A DNA stretch of 64,000 bases from Bog-473 sp963809715 (GTDB lineage: Bacteria > Actinomycetota > Acidimicrobiia > Acidimicrobiales > RAAP-2), in the NCBI GenBank assembly GCA_963809715.1, contig CAWEKO010000008.1, forward strand, positions 124,001-188,000, read 5' to 3'. Made by a program: the position numbers and the translations under genes. Under the pieces are notes generated by a model. The model made no database searches. It worked only from the letters and a program-made list of their open reading frames with translations, and was not told where the DNA came from. Of the stretch, positions 7,401-16,163 are shown piece after piece. The first letter of the stretch is position 1. Each line of letters opens with the position of its first letter.

Positions 7401-8729
7401 TTAGGGGGGACCGGCCACGGTCGGCACGGCGCCGGACATGGTGAGGCCTCGGATGTAGAGGCTCCGGCTGTTGGGGAAGCCGACCGCCCCGGGGTTCCAG
7501 GCGGCGAAGGCGATCCACGAGTTGCCCTGTCCGTCTTGGAAGACTGATTCACCACCGGGTCCGGCCATCCCGTCGCCCGACGAGAGGATGGGCGTCGGCG
7601 AGGCATCGGTGCAGGGCCCCAAGGGTGCGGCGCACGTGGCCACCCCGATCGCGTAGTTGCCCGAGCCCCAGTCGTTTCCCGAATAGAAGAGCAGGTAACG
7701 ACCGTTCACGGCGACCATGTCGGGGGCCTCGACGGTACCTGCTTCCCAGCCCTGATCGGGCGAAAGGATGTTGGTCGCGGTCGAGCCCGCAGTGAAGGAC
7801 ATTCCTGTGGGATCCAACTGCTGCGCCCAGATGAGAGATGTGCCGGGACCGCCCGACTTCCAGTGGAGATAGGGCGTGCCGTTCGGGTCGACGAAGACTG
7901 ACGGATCGATGGAGCCCCCGAGCGACGGCTGGCACTCGAGAGGGGTCGCTGAGGTGTCGGTGAAGGGACCCAGCGGTGAGGCCGCTGTCGCCACCGAAAT
8001 GCATTCAGTGGCGCTCCCGATCGTGTCCACGGCGTAGTACAGGTTGTAGGACCCACCGATGTGGGTCACCGAGGGCGCCCAGGTGGACCCCTTGAACGCC
8101 CAAGGGGGGAGACTCGGTAACGCGTTGCCGACAGCCGTCCAATGCTGCAGGTCGGTCGAATCGGCGATCTGGATGTTGCCGGCGACCGAGTTCGTCGCGT
8201 AGGCGTAGTACGTCCGGCCCACCAGGATCACGTCGGGATCGGGAAAGTCAAAGGGATAGACGAGGCCGGATTTGGTGCCGCCGGCCAATACGGTGCAGGC
8301 GTCCGAGACGATCGAGATGTCATTGGCCGCCTTGGTGTTGTCTCCGCCGTCGATGGCGCCGAGCGCGCTCTGGACGCCTCCGAGGCACGTCTCGAGGGTG
8401 CCGATGCTGACGCCCAGCAGGAAGGCAGCCTGCTTGGTCGAGTCGAGCGACGTGTTGGTGTCCGCCAGTTGACCCAGCGTCACCGCGATGTACGACTCGA
8501 GCTCGCTGCGCTTCGTCGCCGTAGCCGTCCGCGTGGCCGCCGTGGCCAGGACCTGATTCCGCAGGGACCTCAGGTGCCGGTTCGCCGCCGTCAGCGTCGC
8601 CGTCTCGTGTCGCGCCCGGGCCCGGGCGTGGACGTCGGTCCAGATCGACACGATCAGAAGAACGGTGCAGACCGAGAGTGCGAGGAGCAACCGCCGCCGA
8701 CGGCGGCGTGTCCGGGCCCGATCAGCCAC
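7401..8729 (-). CDS. Membrane-anchored glycoside hydrolase family 43-like protein
   Basis: An exported five-bladed propeller glycosidase, probably acting on arabinose- or xylose-containing polysaccharide outside the cell. Arg-rich residues 1-13 precede one membrane helix (about 14-30), then about 100 residues of coiled coil with LETCLGGVQSALGAI and SDACTVLAG. The catalytic domain starts near residue 155. The GH43 acidic triad is visible: DPDVIL (base, near 162), GSIDPSVF (near 273) and GTVEAPDM (acid, near 331). The N-terminal coiled-coil part is homologous to the whole of the upstream gene, so it is a shared module joined to an enzyme. The GTG start overlaps the upstream stop by 8 bases. It lies in a PadR-led unit. 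Confidence 0.85.
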   Translation of the reverse strand: MADRARTRRRRRRLLLALSVCTVLLIVSIWTDVHARARARHETATLTAANRHLRSLRNQVLATAATRTATATKRSELESYIAVTLGQLADTNTSLDSTKQAAFLLGVSIGTLETCLGGVQSALGAIDGGDNTKAANDISIVSDACTVLAGGTKSGLVYPFDFPDPDVILVGRTYYAYATNSVAGNIQIADSTDLQHWTAVGNALPSLPPWAFKGSTWAPSVTHIGGSYNLYYAVDTIGSATECISVATAASPLGPFTDTSATPLECQPSLGGSIDPSVFVDPNGTPYLHWKSGGPGTSLIWAQQLDPTGMSFTAGSTATNILSPDQGWEAGTVEAPDMVAVNGRYLLFYSGNDWGSGNYAIGVATCAAPLGPCTDASPTPILSSGDGMAGPGGESVFQDGQGNSWIAFAAWNPGAVGFPNSRSLYIRGLTMSGAVPTVAGPP

Positions 8730-9240
8730 CGGACGCCGTCGTGCAGCTTGCTGTTACCGAGCTGAGCTCGCTGATCGCATTGGCTTGACTCCCGACCGCC
8801 AGGGCGTTGAGGGCCTTTTCGACCCCGCCCAGGCAGGTGTGGAGCGCCGAGATCCTGGAGGTCTGCTGCAAGACGTTGACGTGGGTCGCCGCCAGCTCGG
8901 ACTGCGCCGCTTTGAGTTGGGCCGCGTCCTGGCCGTAGGCGGTGAGGTCGCTGCCGACCTGGGCCTCCAGGACGTCGACATCGTGGCGGAGCTTCGCCAA
9001 CTGTTGCGCGACGTCAGCTGTCTTGTGGCGCGTGACATGCAGCGCGGCCTGCGCCTGGTCGGCTTGGTCGTGCGCCCGGACCTGGTCGTCGATCAGCCAA
9101 CCAAGCGTCACGAGGAAGAGGGCCGTTGCGCCAAGGGCCAGGCCCCAGCGCACCAGGCTTCTGAGTCGATGCGGCGCTTCGGGCGTGCCGGCCGAAGGGG
9201 GGCGGCGTCCCGTCTCGAGCAAGTCCAACAGATCGGTCAT
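8722..9240 (-). CDS. Single-pass membrane protein with extracytoplasmic coiled coil
   Basis: A 172-residue protein of unknown function. It has a cytoplasmic N-terminus of about 30 residues, one membrane helix (GLALGATALFLVTLGWLI), then a long Gln/Ala-rich coiled coil (about 50-125). It ends in LHTCLGGVEKALNAL and VTASCTTASGG. The last two blocks, each with one Cys, match the same blocks in the N-terminal part of the downstream GH43 protein, suggesting a disulfide or a paired helical hairpin. It lies 37 bases after a PadR gene and overlaps the GH43 gene, so the two anchored proteins are made together and may form a heteromer. Confidence 0.8.
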   Translation of the reverse strand: MTDLLDLLETGRRPPSAGTPEAPHRLRSLVRWGLALGATALFLVTLGWLIDDQVRAHDQADQAQAALHVTRHKTADVAQQLAKLRHDVDVLEAQVGSDLTAYGQDAAQLKAAQSELAATHVNVLQQTSRISALHTCLGGVEKALNALAVGSQANAISELSSVTASCTTASGG

Positions 9241-9277
9241 TTCTCAGTGTCCCGCGGCGTTCCGACGCGGTGGCGCC

Positions 9278-9592
9278 TCACACCGCTCCAGCGATGCGCT
9301 TCAGCCCGAATTTGGCAAGGCGGGCCGACTCGTTCAGCCGCTGTTCGACCGCATGGAGGCCGTCGGACGTGATCCGGTAGGGGTGGCGTCGATCATGCGC
9401 CGGCAGTGCCTCGATGAGACCCGCATCCTCGAGCTTGGAGAGACAGCCGTACAGGGTCCCGGGACCCAAGGTGACTCCTGCGAACGCCTCGACGTCCTTG
9501 ATCAGCGCGTACCCGTGCTTGGGACCGCCGGCCAAGCTTGTCAGGACCAGGGTGCTGCGGTCAGAGGATCCTCGTATCCGCTCGGTGGTCAC
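9278..9592 (-). CDS. PadR family transcriptional regulator
   Basis: A 104-residue winged helix protein: LVLTSLAGGPKHGYALIKDVE, then LGPGTLYGCLSKLEDAGLI and YRITSDG. These are the three parts of the PadR DNA-binding domain, and the long C-terminal dimerisation domain of the larger members is nearly absent. The start is GTG. It heads a leftward unit with the membrane coiled-coil gene and the GH43-like gene and probably controls it. Such a short PadR probably senses directly through its helices or interacts with a small ligand; no ligand can be named. Confidence 0.88.
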   Translation of the reverse strand: MTTERIRGSSDRSTLVLTSLAGGPKHGYALIKDVEAFAGVTLGPGTLYGCLSKLEDAGLIEALPAHDRRHPYRITSDGLHAVEQRLNESARLAKFGLKRIAGAV

Positions 9593-9712
9593 GACCTGCT
9601 CCTGCTCCTGCTGTCGGCTCGGTTCGTTCCGAGAATGATACGTCGCAAAGTGTAGGAACGTTGAAGGTAGGCCAAGTTCGAGTCGCGGGGCCAGTTCCGA
9701 TGGTTCGCCGAC

Positions 9713-10882
9713 TCAATCGAGGAACGGACGGAAACGCTGACGGTAGTCGGCGAAGCGACGCGCCAAGGCGTCGGCAGTGAGCCCGAATTCGGCGGCGTCG
9801 TAGCGATGTCGACCGTGTTTGTCCTTCGGGTTGTCTTCTCGCCAGTCCAGCATGCGGACCACAGCCTCGTCCCCGAGCTCGTCGCCGAGCCACTCGTAGA
9901 GGCGCCGGATCTCGGCCAGCGGGTCCGACTGAAATTGGGTGAAGCCGATATCGAAGAACTTGGCGTCCCGAGTCGGATCTTGGCGAAACTCGAGAATCCG
10001 ATCGAGAGCGATACCCCACTGCTCCAGGTTGAGCTCACCGACGTAGCGGGGGTCCGTTCCCGGATTCCCGGCCATCAGCATGGTGAGGTAGAGGTCGGAC
10101 ACCGAGGGCAGCACCTTGGAGATGTCCCGGTGGGTCTGCACGAACCGCGCCCCGGGGAAGACCTTCTCGAAGTCGGTGAGGAACATGGTGTGCGTCGGAC
10201 TTTTGAGTCGCCATCGCTTTTCGGGCGTCTTCCACTGCAGCAGCTTCAACACTCGCTTTTCATAGCGATACGTCGGTTCCATGTCGCAGTGGGCGAACCA
10301 GTCCGCGTACGAGGGGATGTGGGCAGACACCAGGAAGTACTGAGCCTTGAACTCCAGCGCCATCAGGTCGTGGTCTTCCATCGGCCCAGTTGGCGACTGC
10401 GGCAACATCGAGCGCAGACGTGGCGCCATGGCGCTGTGACTGCGCTCCACCATGGCGCGTGCCCTGGTCACTCGTGCCTCGTCCTCGTCGGGGAGGAGGC
10501 CGGGCGGCGGGCAGGGAGACGTCTCTTCCCAGATGCGCAGGCTGCGAAAACCCCCGTCCTCGGCCAGCATGCAGGAGAGAGCGGTCGAGCCGGTGCGGGG
10601 GAATCCCACGCCCAGGAGTTCGATCTCGACCTCCTGCTCGTCTATCTCCGGGTGCAGGGCGTACCAGTGCTCGACCTTCAAGCGGTTGACCAACGGCCTG
10701 ACCAGGGACGAGTAGAAGGAGTCCTCGCCGAGTTCGTTGAACGTCGACTCGCTGATGGCGGAGCGGATGAGGACCTCGAATCCCTCCCGCCAGCTGTCGC
10801 CGCCGAAGTCGTCGAGCCCGGTCTCCGCCGTTGCCAGGGCGATGAGGTCGTCGACCCGGCGTGCGACCTCGTCGCTCCTCAC
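9713..10882 (-). CDS. Sulfotransferase family protein
   Basis: A 389-residue PAPS-dependent sulfotransferase-fold protein. LLGVGFPRTGSTALSCML near residue 90 is the 5'-phosphosulfate loop, and FPGARFVQTHRDISKVLPS near 235-255 is the 3'-phosphate region with its Arg and Ser. RWRLKSPTHT matches the conserved K-S-P segment of the bacterial group. The acceptor is not readable; actinobacterial members of this large group modify lipids, sterols or glycans. It starts with GTG overlapping the stop of the upstream DUF7064-like gene (GTGA), so the two act together. Confidence 0.88.
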   Translation of the reverse strand: MRSDEVARRVDDLIALATAETGLDDFGGDSWREGFEVLIRSAISESTFNELGEDSFYSSLVRPLVNRLKVEHWYALHPEIDEQEVEIELLGVGFPRTGSTALSCMLAEDGGFRSLRIWEETSPCPPPGLLPDEDEARVTRARAMVERSHSAMAPRLRSMLPQSPTGPMEDHDLMALEFKAQYFLVSAHIPSYADWFAHCDMEPTYRYEKRVLKLLQWKTPEKRWRLKSPTHTMFLTDFEKVFPGARFVQTHRDISKVLPSVSDLYLTMLMAGNPGTDPRYVGELNLEQWGIALDRILEFRQDPTRDAKFFDIGFTQFQSDPLAEIRRLYEWLGDELGDEAVVRMLDWREDNPKDKHGRHRYDAAEFGLTADALARRFADYRQRFRPFLD

Positions 10883-11922
10883 GGATGCGTGATCTGATTA
10901 CCCGGGATGGAGCGTTCCATCATGCCGTGGGCCGACTCGTCATCCCAGGTGTAGCGCGTGATGGCCTGTTGGAGGACGGGGAAGTCCGGGTTGGACCCGA
11001 CGCCACCCATGACCTTGAAGTTGGACATGACCGATCTGCCCTCGAGACGGGTCGTGCCTTTTGCGGTCTCCAGGACGACCGAGACGTCCTCATCGGACGG
11101 CTCCAGCCGACGCAGCCACGGCGCCTCGACGACCCAGGCCGGGACGAGGCGCCCGTCACCCTCGAAGAGGTAGCCCTCGTTGTAGGTGTTCAGTCCGTCG
11201 TCGCGCCGCGGGTACGTGATGTAGCCGAAGGCCCGCCCGCTCGGGAAGACGGCTGATTGCCAGGCGTGACCCCGGAACGTCCCCAGCCGGCGAATGCCTT
11301 GCCGGCGGACCCGGAGCGCCCCACCGTCAAATGGGTGTTCCTCGTCCCCGATGCGAACGGTACCGATGGCCCGGGACAATTGCTCGAAACGGGGCCCACC
11401 CATCAGCGCGCCCTCGTCCTGTTCTTCGAGCACGCGCCGGGCCTCGGGGAGGAGAGCCCCGTTTTCCCACGGAGGAACGACAGAACGGATGTCGATGTCG
11501 ATGAGGACCGGGACGCCGGCCTCGTCGCTCGGGCGATCGGAGATCTGATCGGCCACCGTCGACGGCGTTGCGAGTCCGTCAAACCGCATCTTCCAATGTC
11601 GGAACGGCTCGACCAGCTCGAAGGCCAGTGGACCCGCACCCAGAATGCGTGGCTTTCCGTCAGATCCCAGGGGTTGGTGGACGGAGCCGGAGCCGAAGAG
11701 GTTGAAGTTCTTTCCCGTGGTCGTCGTCAGATTGAGTTGGAGGTCATGGGTGTCCCATTGATCGGCCGTCGCTTCGACGCCGACGCGGGGCAGGCCGACC
11801 GGTCCTCCGGCATCGGACCAGAGCCACGCGTTGACCGACTCGCGCATCTGCGGATCGTCCGGCTGTTCCGCGAAGACGAACTCACGCTCGTCGCCCAACC
11901 CGCCTGTCAGGTCCACGGTCAT
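10879..11922 (-). CDS. DUF7064/hydroxyneurosporene-synthase-like protein
   Basis: A 347-residue protein without signal peptide or membrane helix. It has two similar beta-rich halves: the first contains WLWSDAGGPVGLPRVGVEA and the second WQSAVFPSGRAFGYITYPRRDD, followed by GYLFEGDGRL. This pattern resembles the lipocalin-like proteins annotated as DUF7064 or hydroxyneurosporene-synthase-like in Actinobacteria. No catalytic residue can be assigned. The coupled sulfotransferase gene downstream suggests that this protein binds or prepares a hydrophobic molecule that is then sulfated. That role is inference from gene order only. Confidence 0.65.
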   Translation of the reverse strand: MTVDLTGGLGDEREFVFAEQPDDPQMRESVNAWLWSDAGGPVGLPRVGVEATADQWDTHDLQLNLTTTTGKNFNLFGSGSVHQPLGSDGKPRILGAGPLAFELVEPFRHWKMRFDGLATPSTVADQISDRPSDEAGVPVLIDIDIRSVVPPWENGALLPEARRVLEEQDEGALMGGPRFEQLSRAIGTVRIGDEEHPFDGGALRVRRQGIRRLGTFRGHAWQSAVFPSGRAFGYITYPRRDDGLNTYNEGYLFEGDGRLVPAWVVEAPWLRRLEPSDEDVSVVLETAKGTTRLEGRSVMSNFKVMGGVGSNPDFPVLQQAITRYTWDDESAHGMMERSIPGNQITHP

Positions 11923-11952
11923 CGGTCTCCCCGCCGGTCGTGCCCTCTCTGC

Positions 11953-12858
11953 TCAGCCGGTGACGGAGGACACCCAGGCCTTGGCGACGTCGGCCGGCTG
12001 CTCCTGCTTGGCCGTCACGTCAAGGTTCAATTTGGAGATGGCATCGGTGGTCAACTTGGCGTCGATCTTGTTCAGCACCGAGGCCACGCCGGCCGTGGCC
12101 ACGGACTTGCGGATCACCGGCACGATGTAGTCCGCCCCTTCGAGGTGTTTGTTGTCGGTCAAGGCGACGAAGTTGTTCGAGACGACGTTTCCGTCGCTCG
12201 AGAACAGCTCGACCACCTGCACCTCGCCGTTCTTCAGGGCGGCCACGCTGAGTGGACCGGCCTCGTCGAGCGACTTGAAGCCCGCGAAGTTGAGGCCGTA
12301 CACCTTCTTCAGTCCGGGCTCGCAGCCGGCGAAGGTCGGGCACTCCGGTGGGCCGCCCAAGGTCAACGTCGACGCGTGCGGCTTGAGGCTCGAGAGGGTG
12401 GTGAGGTGGTCCCTCGAGGCCGTCGCTTTCGTCACCGCGAACACGTTGGTGTCGAGGGCCTTCGAGGCCGGGAGGACCGTCACGCCATGGGAGGCGAGTG
12501 CCTTCTGGTCGGCCGGAATCGCCGTCGCAATGTTGCCTCCGGCCGCCTGCGGCTTGCCGCCGTGGAGGAACCCGAGCAGCGACGCCGCGTAATCAGGTTC
12601 GAGGTTGATCTGCCCCTTCTCGAGGGCCGGCACCACGATCGCCCTTGTGCCGAGGCTCGGCTCCACCTTCACCGGATAGCCCGCTTTCTGGAGCACGTCC
12701 GCCCAGATGTTCGAGACGATCGCCTGTTCTTCGAAGTTGGTCGAGCCGATCACGATGGAGGGCTTGTCGCTCGAGGCGGACGCTGATGCGGCCGGGACGG
12801 CCAGCGTGGTGGCCAGCAGAGCGAGAGCTCCGAGAGCGAGTGGACGCGTGATGCGCAT
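11953..12858 (-). CDS. Osmoprotectant ABC transporter substrate-binding protein (OpuC/ProX type)
   Basis: Captures a compatible solute such as glycine betaine, choline or carnitine outside the cell and passes it to the permeases encoded nearby. The chosen ATG 12858 gives a clean Sec signal peptide (MRITRPLALGALALLATTLA, Ala-rich cleavage near residue 30). The frame opens earlier, but those residues do not look like a signal. The mature part starts with SIVIGSTNFEEQAIVSNIWADV and contains LEPDYAASLLGF, PPECPTFAGCEPGLKKVYGL and ELFSSDGNV, as in OpuAC-family proteins. There is no lipobox Cys, so it would be free or retained in another way. It is the last gene of the leftward half of the transporter locus. 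Confidence 0.92.
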   Translation of the reverse strand: MRITRPLALGALALLATTLAVPAASASASSDKPSIVIGSTNFEEQAIVSNIWADVLQKAGYPVKVEPSLGTRAIVVPALEKGQINLEPDYAASLLGFLHGGKPQAAGGNIATAIPADQKALASHGVTVLPASKALDTNVFAVTKATASRDHLTTLSSLKPHASTLTLGGPPECPTFAGCEPGLKKVYGLNFAGFKSLDEAGPLSVAALKNGEVQVVELFSSDGNVVSNNFVALTDNKHLEGADYIVPVIRKSVATAGVASVLNKIDAKLTTDAISKLNLDVTAKQEQPADVAKAWVSSVTG

Positions 12859-12976
12859 GTGGGGGTACCTGCTTGCTCGTCGGACGGCCGTCTCGTCGGC
12901 AAGACGCAGCACAACCGTCACGGGTGGTCGGGGGGGAAATCCTGACCTGTTCGATCAACATTTGCAAGTAGGGTGC

Positions 12977-13708
12977 CTACAGAGTCGGGCGCGTCAGCAG
13001 TCCACCGCCACCGGCGGCCCGCGCCCTCAGCCTTCGCCGCAGCGGGCGAGGCGTCAAAGCCCTGGTCAGCAGGCCGAGAGCCAGCGCCACCAGCCCGGCC
13101 ATGGCCGCCACCAGCAGTGCGCCGCTGAAGGCCAGAACCGAGTCTTGGGTGTTGAGACCCGTGATGACGTAGGTCCCGAGGTCTGCGTAGCTGACGTACG
13201 CGGCCAGCGTGGACGTCGCCACGACTTCGATGCACGCGGTCCGCACGCCGGCCATGACGAAGGGGAGGGCGAGGGGCGCCTCGACCGTGCGCAGCACCTG
13301 GCCACCAGTGAGTCCCATGGCTTTCGCGGCGTCGCGCACGTCGGCGTCGACCTCGCGCATGCCGACGTAGGTGTTGGTCAGGATGGGCGGGATGGCCAGC
13401 GCGGTGAGGGCCAACCAGGCGGCGAGGAAGCCGTTCCACTTGAGTGAGATTGCCGGTTGGATCGCCAGCAGGGTCAGGAGGGCCAGCGTGGGCACTGCTC
13501 GGAACGCGTTGGCTGCGTTCACGGCGACGAGCCCGCCCCGCCCGGTGTGGCCGAGCACGACCCCCAGGCCTCCACCGAGGGCGATGGCCGTCACCACCAC
13601 GGCGAACGAGAGCGTCAGCTGATGCCAGAAGAGCAGGGGGATCCCCTGGGGCCCGGTCCAGTTCGACTCCGTGGTGAACCACCCGAACACCTGCGCGAGG
13701 AATGACAT
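12977..13708 (-). CDS. Osmoprotectant ABC transporter permease (OpuC type)
   Basis: A 243-residue inner-membrane permease with about five to six helices. The EAA loop reads DVRDAAKAMGLTGGQVLRTVEAPLALP, contacting the ATPase. ATG 13708 is preferred because it follows the preceding permease stop by one base, whereas the open frame runs 111 bases into that gene. The C-terminus is Arg-rich (RPLRRRLRARAAGGGG). Together with the neighbouring permease it forms the heterodimeric channel of a glycine betaine/choline importer. The substrate-binding gene follows. Confidence 0.9.
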   Translation of the reverse strand: MSFLAQVFGWFTTESNWTGPQGIPLLFWHQLTLSFAVVVTAIALGGGLGVVLGHTGRGGLVAVNAANAFRAVPTLALLTLLAIQPAISLKWNGFLAAWLALTALAIPPILTNTYVGMREVDADVRDAAKAMGLTGGQVLRTVEAPLALPFVMAGVRTACIEVVATSTLAAYVSYADLGTYVITGLNTQDSVLAFSGALLVAAMAGLVALALGLLTRALTPRPLRRRLRARAAGGGGLLTRPTL

Positions 13709-13709
13709 C

Positions 13710-14387
13710 TCAAGCTTCCCGGCCGCGGCCGGTCCGCGTCCAGGGAACGACGAGGCGTTGCGCGGCGACGAGGAGGAGGTCGGCCACGGCGGCCAGCGCA
13801 ATGGACAGGACGAGGCCAACGATGATCGGGGTGTTGTAGCCGATCGTGAAGCCGTAGGTGATCTGTTGGCCGAGTCCCCCGAGGCCGATCAACGCGGTGA
13901 CCGTCACGAGTCCGATGACCGTGGCGGTCGCCACGCGCAGTCCGGCGAAGATGTACGGCAGCGCCAGCGGTAGGTCGACCCTGACGAGCGCGGCGTTCTG
14001 GGAGTACCCGAGGGCTGTCGCCGCTTCGCGGGCATCCGCTGGTACCGCGTCGAGCCCGGCCACGGTGTTCCAGATGAGGATGAGGAGCGTGTACCCGACC
14101 AGTGCGATCTCCGCCGTGGTGTAGGAGACGATGCCGGTGATGGGTACGAGGATGGCGAACAGGGCCAGTGAGGGGATGATGTAGAGGGCGCTGGCCAAGC
14201 CGAAGACGGGCGAGCGGATGATCCGATAGCGCCAGGCCAGCACGGCGAGAGGGATCGAAATGACCGTCCCGATGGCGATGGCCAGCACGGTCAGCAGAAT
14301 GTGCTGGACCAGGTCACCCTGAATCTGGTCCCAGTTGCTGGTGATGTAGCTCCACCGGAAGAAGGGGTTGGTCGTCCCCGGCAGCAT
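13710..14387 (-). CDS. Osmoprotectant ABC transporter permease (OpuC type), second subunit
   Basis: A 225-residue permease with the EAA loop ADAREAATALGYSQNAALVRVDLPLALPYIFAGLR and the nearby GLGGLGQQI. It has about six hydrophobic helices and begins at an ATG with no competitor. It is the first gene of the leftward half and is divergent from the ATPase gene, 72 bases away. That gap must hold both promoters; I could not pick out convincing -35/-10 boxes or an operator in it. Confidence 0.9.
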   Translation of the reverse strand: MLPGTTNPFFRWSYITSNWDQIQGDLVQHILLTVLAIAIGTVISIPLAVLAWRYRIIRSPVFGLASALYIIPSLALFAILVPITGIVSYTTAEIALVGYTLLILIWNTVAGLDAVPADAREAATALGYSQNAALVRVDLPLALPYIFAGLRVATATVIGLVTVTALIGLGGLGQQITYGFTIGYNTPIIVGLVLSIALAAVADLLLVAAQRLVVPWTRTGRGREA

Positions 14388-14459
14388 CGTCTCGACGTTA
14401 GCGTCCGGTCATCCGTCCGGCCCCCGTCGACGCCGCGGGCGGTCGGTAACCTGGTGGCA

Positions 14460-15575
14460 GTGATCACGCTCGACGCGGTCAGCAAGCGCTACGGCGCCGA
14501 TTCGGTGGCCGTGGTGGAGCTGAGCCTGGTCGTGCCCGACGGGGAGATCTGCGTCCTGGTCGGCCCGTCGGGCTGCGGGAAGACCACGACGCTGCGCATG
14601 ATCAACCGGCTCATCGAGCCTTCCGGTGGGCGGATCCTCATCGACGACACGGACGTCCTCAAGCTCCCCCCGGTCCAGCTGCGCCGCAGCATCGGCTACG
14701 TCATTCAGCAGGGTGGCCTGTTCCCGCACCGCCGGGTCGGCGACAACGTGGCCACCGTGCCGCGCCTGCTCGGCTGGGACAAGAAGCGGGTCGACGCCCG
14801 CGTCGAGGAGTTGCTCGAGCTCGTCGGGCTCGAGCCTGCGCAGTACCGACGCCGTTTTCCCCACGAACTGTCGGGAGGTGAGCGCCAGCGGGTGGGCGTG
14901 GCCCGCGCCCTGGGCGGTGATCCGCCGGTCCTGCTCATGGACGAACCGTTCGGGGCTGTCGATCCCGTGACCAGGCAGCGGCTCCAGCAGCAACTGCTGC
15001 AACTCCAAGAACAGCTGCACAAGACAATCGTGTTCGTCACCCACGACATCGAGGAGGCGACGAGTCTGGGCAACCGGATCGCCGTCCTGTCGAAGGGCGG
15101 CCACCTGGAGCAGTACGACACTCCGAGTCAGGTGCTGGGTCGGCCGGCGACAGCGTTCGTCGCCGACTTCGTCGGGGCCGACCGCGGCGTGCGCCGGCTC
15201 GCGGTGATGCCGATCGACGTCGAGTCGCTTTTCCACCCCCCCGAGGTGGCACCGGATCTCAGCATGTTCGAGGCCCGCGCCGCCGCAGCAGGGGCCGACA
15301 GCCGTTGGGCCGTCGTGGTCGACGAGCGGGTTCGCCTGCGCGGCTGGATCGACCTCGAGCCCGGTCGGACGGGCACGGTGGCGGAGAACCTGGTGCCTTT
15401 CGAGGTCCAGGTCCCTCTGGGCACGTCGTTGCGGGCGGCCTTCGGCGAAATGCTCCAGCACGACGTCAACTGGATCCCGGTGGTCGACGGTGAGCGCTAT
15501 GTCGGTGTCCTCACTCCGAACTTCCTGCACGCCGCCGTGCGCCGATCGGTGGGCGGCGAACCCCTCGAGTCCTGA
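14460..15575 (+). CDS. Osmoprotectant ABC transporter ATP-binding protein with CBS domains
   Basis: The ATPase of the osmoprotectant importer, encoded divergently from its permeases. Walker A is GPSGCGKTTT (about residue 33), the Q-loop VIQQGGLFPH, the signature LSGGERQR, Walker B LLMDEPFGAVD and the switch His FVTHD, all intact. After FVADFVGADRG a C-terminal region of about 130 residues has two CBS-like halves; in the family these sense ionic strength and gate transport. GTG 14460 is chosen because the ATPase domain begins at once (ITLDAVSKRYG); the frame upstream is antisense to the permease gene. The product is 371 residues, normal for OpuCA-type subunits. Confidence 0.92.
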   Translation: MITLDAVSKRYGADSVAVVELSLVVPDGEICVLVGPSGCGKTTTLRMINRLIEPSGGRILIDDTDVLKLPPVQLRRSIGYVIQQGGLFPHRRVGDNVATVPRLLGWDKKRVDARVEELLELVGLEPAQYRRRFPHELSGGERQRVGVARALGGDPPVLLMDEPFGAVDPVTRQRLQQQLLQLQEQLHKTIVFVTHDIEEATSLGNRIAVLSKGGHLEQYDTPSQVLGRPATAFVADFVGADRGVRRLAVMPIDVESLFHPPEVAPDLSMFEARAAAAGADSRWAVVVDERVRLRGWIDLEPGRTGTVAENLVPFEVQVPLGTSLRAAFGEMLQHDVNWIPVVDGERYVGVLTPNFLHAAVRRSVGGEPLES

Positions 15576-15629
15576 CCGATCTGCGGCGTCGCCCCCTGGA
15601 AGATCGGTGAAATAGGCCAGACTGCTGTG

Positions 15630-16082
15630 ATGTCGATCTTCATCCGTGACGCCAAGATGACCGACATGCAGGAGCTTCAGGGCGTGTTCGAGAGAGCGTC
15701 GTTGTCGAATGAGAACGATCGTGGGCCGCTCCTGGAGCACCCCGAGTGGCTCGTGCTCTCCGAGAGAGGTGTTCGGGAGGGACGGACGAGAGTGGCCGTG
15801 GAAGATGATGACGTCGTTGTCGGCTTTGCCACCTATCTGATCTCCGATGGCGTAGCCGAGCTCGAGGACCTCTTCGTGGATCCTCCGTGGATGCGACACG
15901 GCATCGGACACGCGTTGGTGGTGGACACAGCAGCACGGCTGAAAGCGCTGCATTTCGAGACGCTGGAAGTGACGGCCAACCCCCACGCGATGTCGTTCTA
16001 CACGAACCTGGGTTTCGTGGAAGACCGGGTTGTGCGCACTCAGTTCTCTCCAGCTCCCCGTATGCGCCGATCAACCAGCTAA
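15630..16082 (+). CDS. GNAT family N-acetyltransferase
   Basis: A 150-residue acetyl-CoA-dependent acetyltransferase. Motif A is LEDLFVDPPWMRHGIGHALV, with the pyrophosphate-binding RxxGxG/A part as RHGIGHA, followed by LEVTANPHAMSFYTNLGF, the typical C-terminal part. The acceptor is not predictable. ATG 15630 and GTG 15627 are adjacent possible starts. It is a single gene between the ABC ATPase and a DUF1905 gene. Confidence 0.88.
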   Translation: MSIFIRDAKMTDMQELQGVFERASLSNENDRGPLLEHPEWLVLSERGVREGRTRVAVEDDDVVVGFATYLISDGVAELEDLFVDPPWMRHGIGHALVVDTAARLKALHFETLEVTANPHAMSFYTNLGFVEDRVVRTQFSPAPRMRRSTS

Positions 16083-16163
16083 CTGCATGGACAGCCCACT
16101 CCGGCTGCGCACAGGGACACCTCCGCAGTGGACGACTGCCGGGTGGCGGGAGAGGATCAGGGT

